From contig JAUIEG010000116.1 in assembly GCA_030428745.1 (NCBI GenBank), positions 1 to 7,670 of the forward strand: DNA of 7,670 nt, in the 5' to 3' direction. The translations under genes and the position numbers were made by a program. This DNA is from Alphaproteobacteria bacterium. Its GTDB lineage: Bacteria > Pseudomonadota > Alphaproteobacteria > Caulobacterales > Parvularculaceae. Below the pieces are notes generated by a model. It did not search any database. It was not told where the DNA came from and was given only the letters and a program-made list of their open reading frames with translations. Shown one piece after another: positions 6,369 through 7,670 of the stretch; position 1 is the first letter of the stretch, and every line of letters starts with the position of its first letter.

Positions 6369-7670
6369 GATGACGGGCGATCCGCCGCGCCCATGGCCGC
6401 GGCGATGGCTTTCAGACTGTCGTCATCCATCTGCAACAAATCGAAGGGCTTCGCCTCTTGAGCGGCGGGCGCATTTCGGCGCGCCTGCAGGAAAGGCGCA
6501 AGTTCGGCAATCGTCTGGTGGCGGAAAATCTGCTCCGGCGACAAGACGCGCCCCTTAACGCCGGCGCGCGACGCGATTTTGATGGCCATGATCGAGTCGC
6601 CGCCGAGATCGTAAAAATTATCGTCAAGCCCGACTCGATCCACGCCCAATAGATCGGCCCAGATTTCCGCCAAAAACAGCTCTCCTTCCGTCACCGGCGC
6701 GCGATAGTCGACGCGCTGCTGCGCCGATTTCACATCGACCTTCTTCATCAGCGCGTCCCGGTCGACCTTTCCGTTTTCCGTCATGGGCAGCGCATCCACG
6801 TGAACGAAGGCGGACGGAATCATCTCCGGAGGTAGATAATTCAACAATTCCACACGCAACTCCGACGGCGAGAACGGCTTCTCAGCGACGATAAAGGCGA
6901 CAAGCTTCGCCTTCTGCGCAGCAGCGTCCGCTTGCAGGTCATACCCGATCTCCGACATGATCTTTTCGACCCGCGCGCTGTCGATCTCGTCCTCAAGCTC
7001 GGCTACCGCGGCATTCCGCTCTTTATGGCCCATACGCACATCCCAGGAGTAGGGCAGCGCATAATTGTGATATCCCTCTTTTGCCTTGTGCACATAAATG
7101 CCGACATCATTGATCAGGCAATTGGAGGAGCGCCCCGTATCCGCAGGCCGTTTCCACGGCAGGCGCTGATTGAGATAATCATAGATCTCATCAAGCGTGG
7201 CGTCGCAATAGCGATAGAAATCAAGAAACTGCACCTTTTCAAACGTCGTTTCATCTTTAAAGAAGCTGACATTGAGACAATTCGAAACAGCGTCCTTCGT
7301 GCGGTGATAGGCCTTCCTGGCCTCCAGCACCATATGATCGATCTCATCCCGGGTGACGGGCTTGTCCTTGAAGAGGTCAGGGGTTAACCGCGTTTCAAAG
7401 AATTGCCCGCGCGACAGCCCGGTCACAATCAACGGCGTTCCGGTTTCCAGCGCGGTTGCAACGCCCAGCGTGTAGATTGTCTTGAAGCAGCCGTGACACA
7501 CATTGGAATAGCGTCTGAGACTGTCGACAAATATTTCATTCATCGATGCGGTTGAGACAAAGCGCTGGTCGACACCCAGCATCTTGGTCACGCGCTCAAT
7601 ATTCTGCTTGGCGCCTTCCGAAAGAAATCCGTTGTCGAGCGTGACGGCGAGGATGTCTACACCGAGATCG
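6365..7670 (-). CDS. PP-loop ATPase fused to adenylation C-terminal subdomain and peptidyl carrier domain (N-terminus outside window)
   Basis: The frame is open to the right edge, so 434 residues are visible and the true start is outside. The GTG at 7591-7589 is internal: the codons before it read in frame as DLGVDILAVTLDNGFLSEG, a typical early segment of PP-loop (adenine nucleotide alpha-hydrolase-like) ATPases just after the ATP-binding SGGxDS loop, which must lie off-window. Domains in order: PP-loop region about 7670-6980, with CHGC (Cys codons 7496-7498 and 7487-7489) and GYHNYALPYSWDVRMG near 7070-7025; then an adenylation C-terminal subdomain about 6912-6740 (KLVAFIVAEK, then ENGKVDRDAL with the A10 Lys codon at 6767-6769); then a carrier domain with LGGDS, attachment Ser codon 6593-6595; then a short tail. 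PP-loop enzymes adenylate a carbonyl or similar group for attack by N or S nucleophiles, so a tailoring step on a carrier-bound substrate is plausible. It could be an adenylation domain interrupted by a PP-loop insert, or a PP-loop protein carrying only the subdomain. The substrate is unknown. Confidence 0.85.
   Translation of the reverse strand, partial: DLGVDILAVTLDNGFLSEGAKQNIERVTKMLGVDQRFVSTASMNEIFVDSLRRYSNVCHGCFKTIYTLGVATALETGTPLIVTGLSRGQFFETRLTPDLFKDKPVTRDEIDHMVLEARKAYHRTKDAVSNCLNVSFFKDETTFEKVQFLDFYRYCDATLDEIYDYLNQRLPWKRPADTGRSSNCLINDVGIYVHKAKEGYHNYALPYSWDVRMGHKERNAAVAELEDEIDSARVEKIMSEIGYDLQADAAAQKAKLVAFIVAEKPFSPSELRVELLNYLPPEMIPSAFVHVDALPMTENGKVDRDALMKKVDVKSAQQRVDYRAPVTEGELFLAEIWADLLGVDRVGLDDNFYDLGGDSIMAIKIASRAGVKGRVLSPEQIFRHQTIAELAPFLQARRNAPAAQEAKPFDLLQMDDDSLKAIAAAMGAADRPSS

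Noticed and set aside
6932..7387. Plus-strand open frame of 151 codons opposite the PP-loop gene
   Set aside because: It is antisense to the PP-loop coding frame; the Ile- and Arg-rich product resembles no family and looks like a shadow frame.

Overview
The window looks like part of a secondary-metabolite (nonribosomal peptide) gene cluster from a Gram-negative bacterium, most likely an alphaproteobacterium. The Gram-negative call rests on an outer-membrane TonB-dependent receptor. The alphaproteobacterial call rests only on general impression: GC-rich codons with many GCG/GCC Ala and CGC Arg codons. No ribosomal or other marker gene is present to fix the taxon.

Layout: four protein genes fill almost the whole window. 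Two run rightward: the 3' part of a TonB-dependent outer-membrane receptor (1-1215, 5' end outside the window) and a complete 1436-residue nonribosomal peptide synthetase (NRPS, 1293-5603). Two run leftward: the 3' part of a PP-loop ATPase fused to an adenylation C-terminal subdomain and a carrier domain (6365-7670, N-terminus outside the window) and a complete Sfp-type phosphopantetheinyl transferase (5619-6368). The two pairs converge, with only 15 bp between the stop codons of the NRPS and the transferase. The leftward pair overlaps in an ATGA stop/start. The only other gap, 1216-1292, is 77 bp and holds a nested inverted repeat.

How the genes may work together: the transferase would load phosphopantetheine onto both carrier domains (Ser997 of the NRPS and the Ser codon at 6593-6595 of the fusion protein). 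The NRPS is a single C-A-PCP module ending in a thioesterase-like domain with a Cys rather than Ser nucleophile, a Glu at the usual Asp position and a short lid, followed by an unusual Ig-like beta-sandwich tail. Because it begins with a condensation domain it needs an upstream donor, and the PCP of the PP-loop fusion is the obvious candidate within the window. The PP-loop domain could chemically activate a substrate carried on that PCP, for example by amidation or thioamidation. The product is unknown. The receptor may handle export-import of the product or its metal complex, but its subfamily does not prove a siderophore.

Most notable: the PP-loop/adenylation-subdomain/carrier fusion, and the Cys-type, lid-poor terminal thioesterase with an Ig-like tail. 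No RNA genes, insertion sequences, CRISPR arrays or attachment sites were seen.
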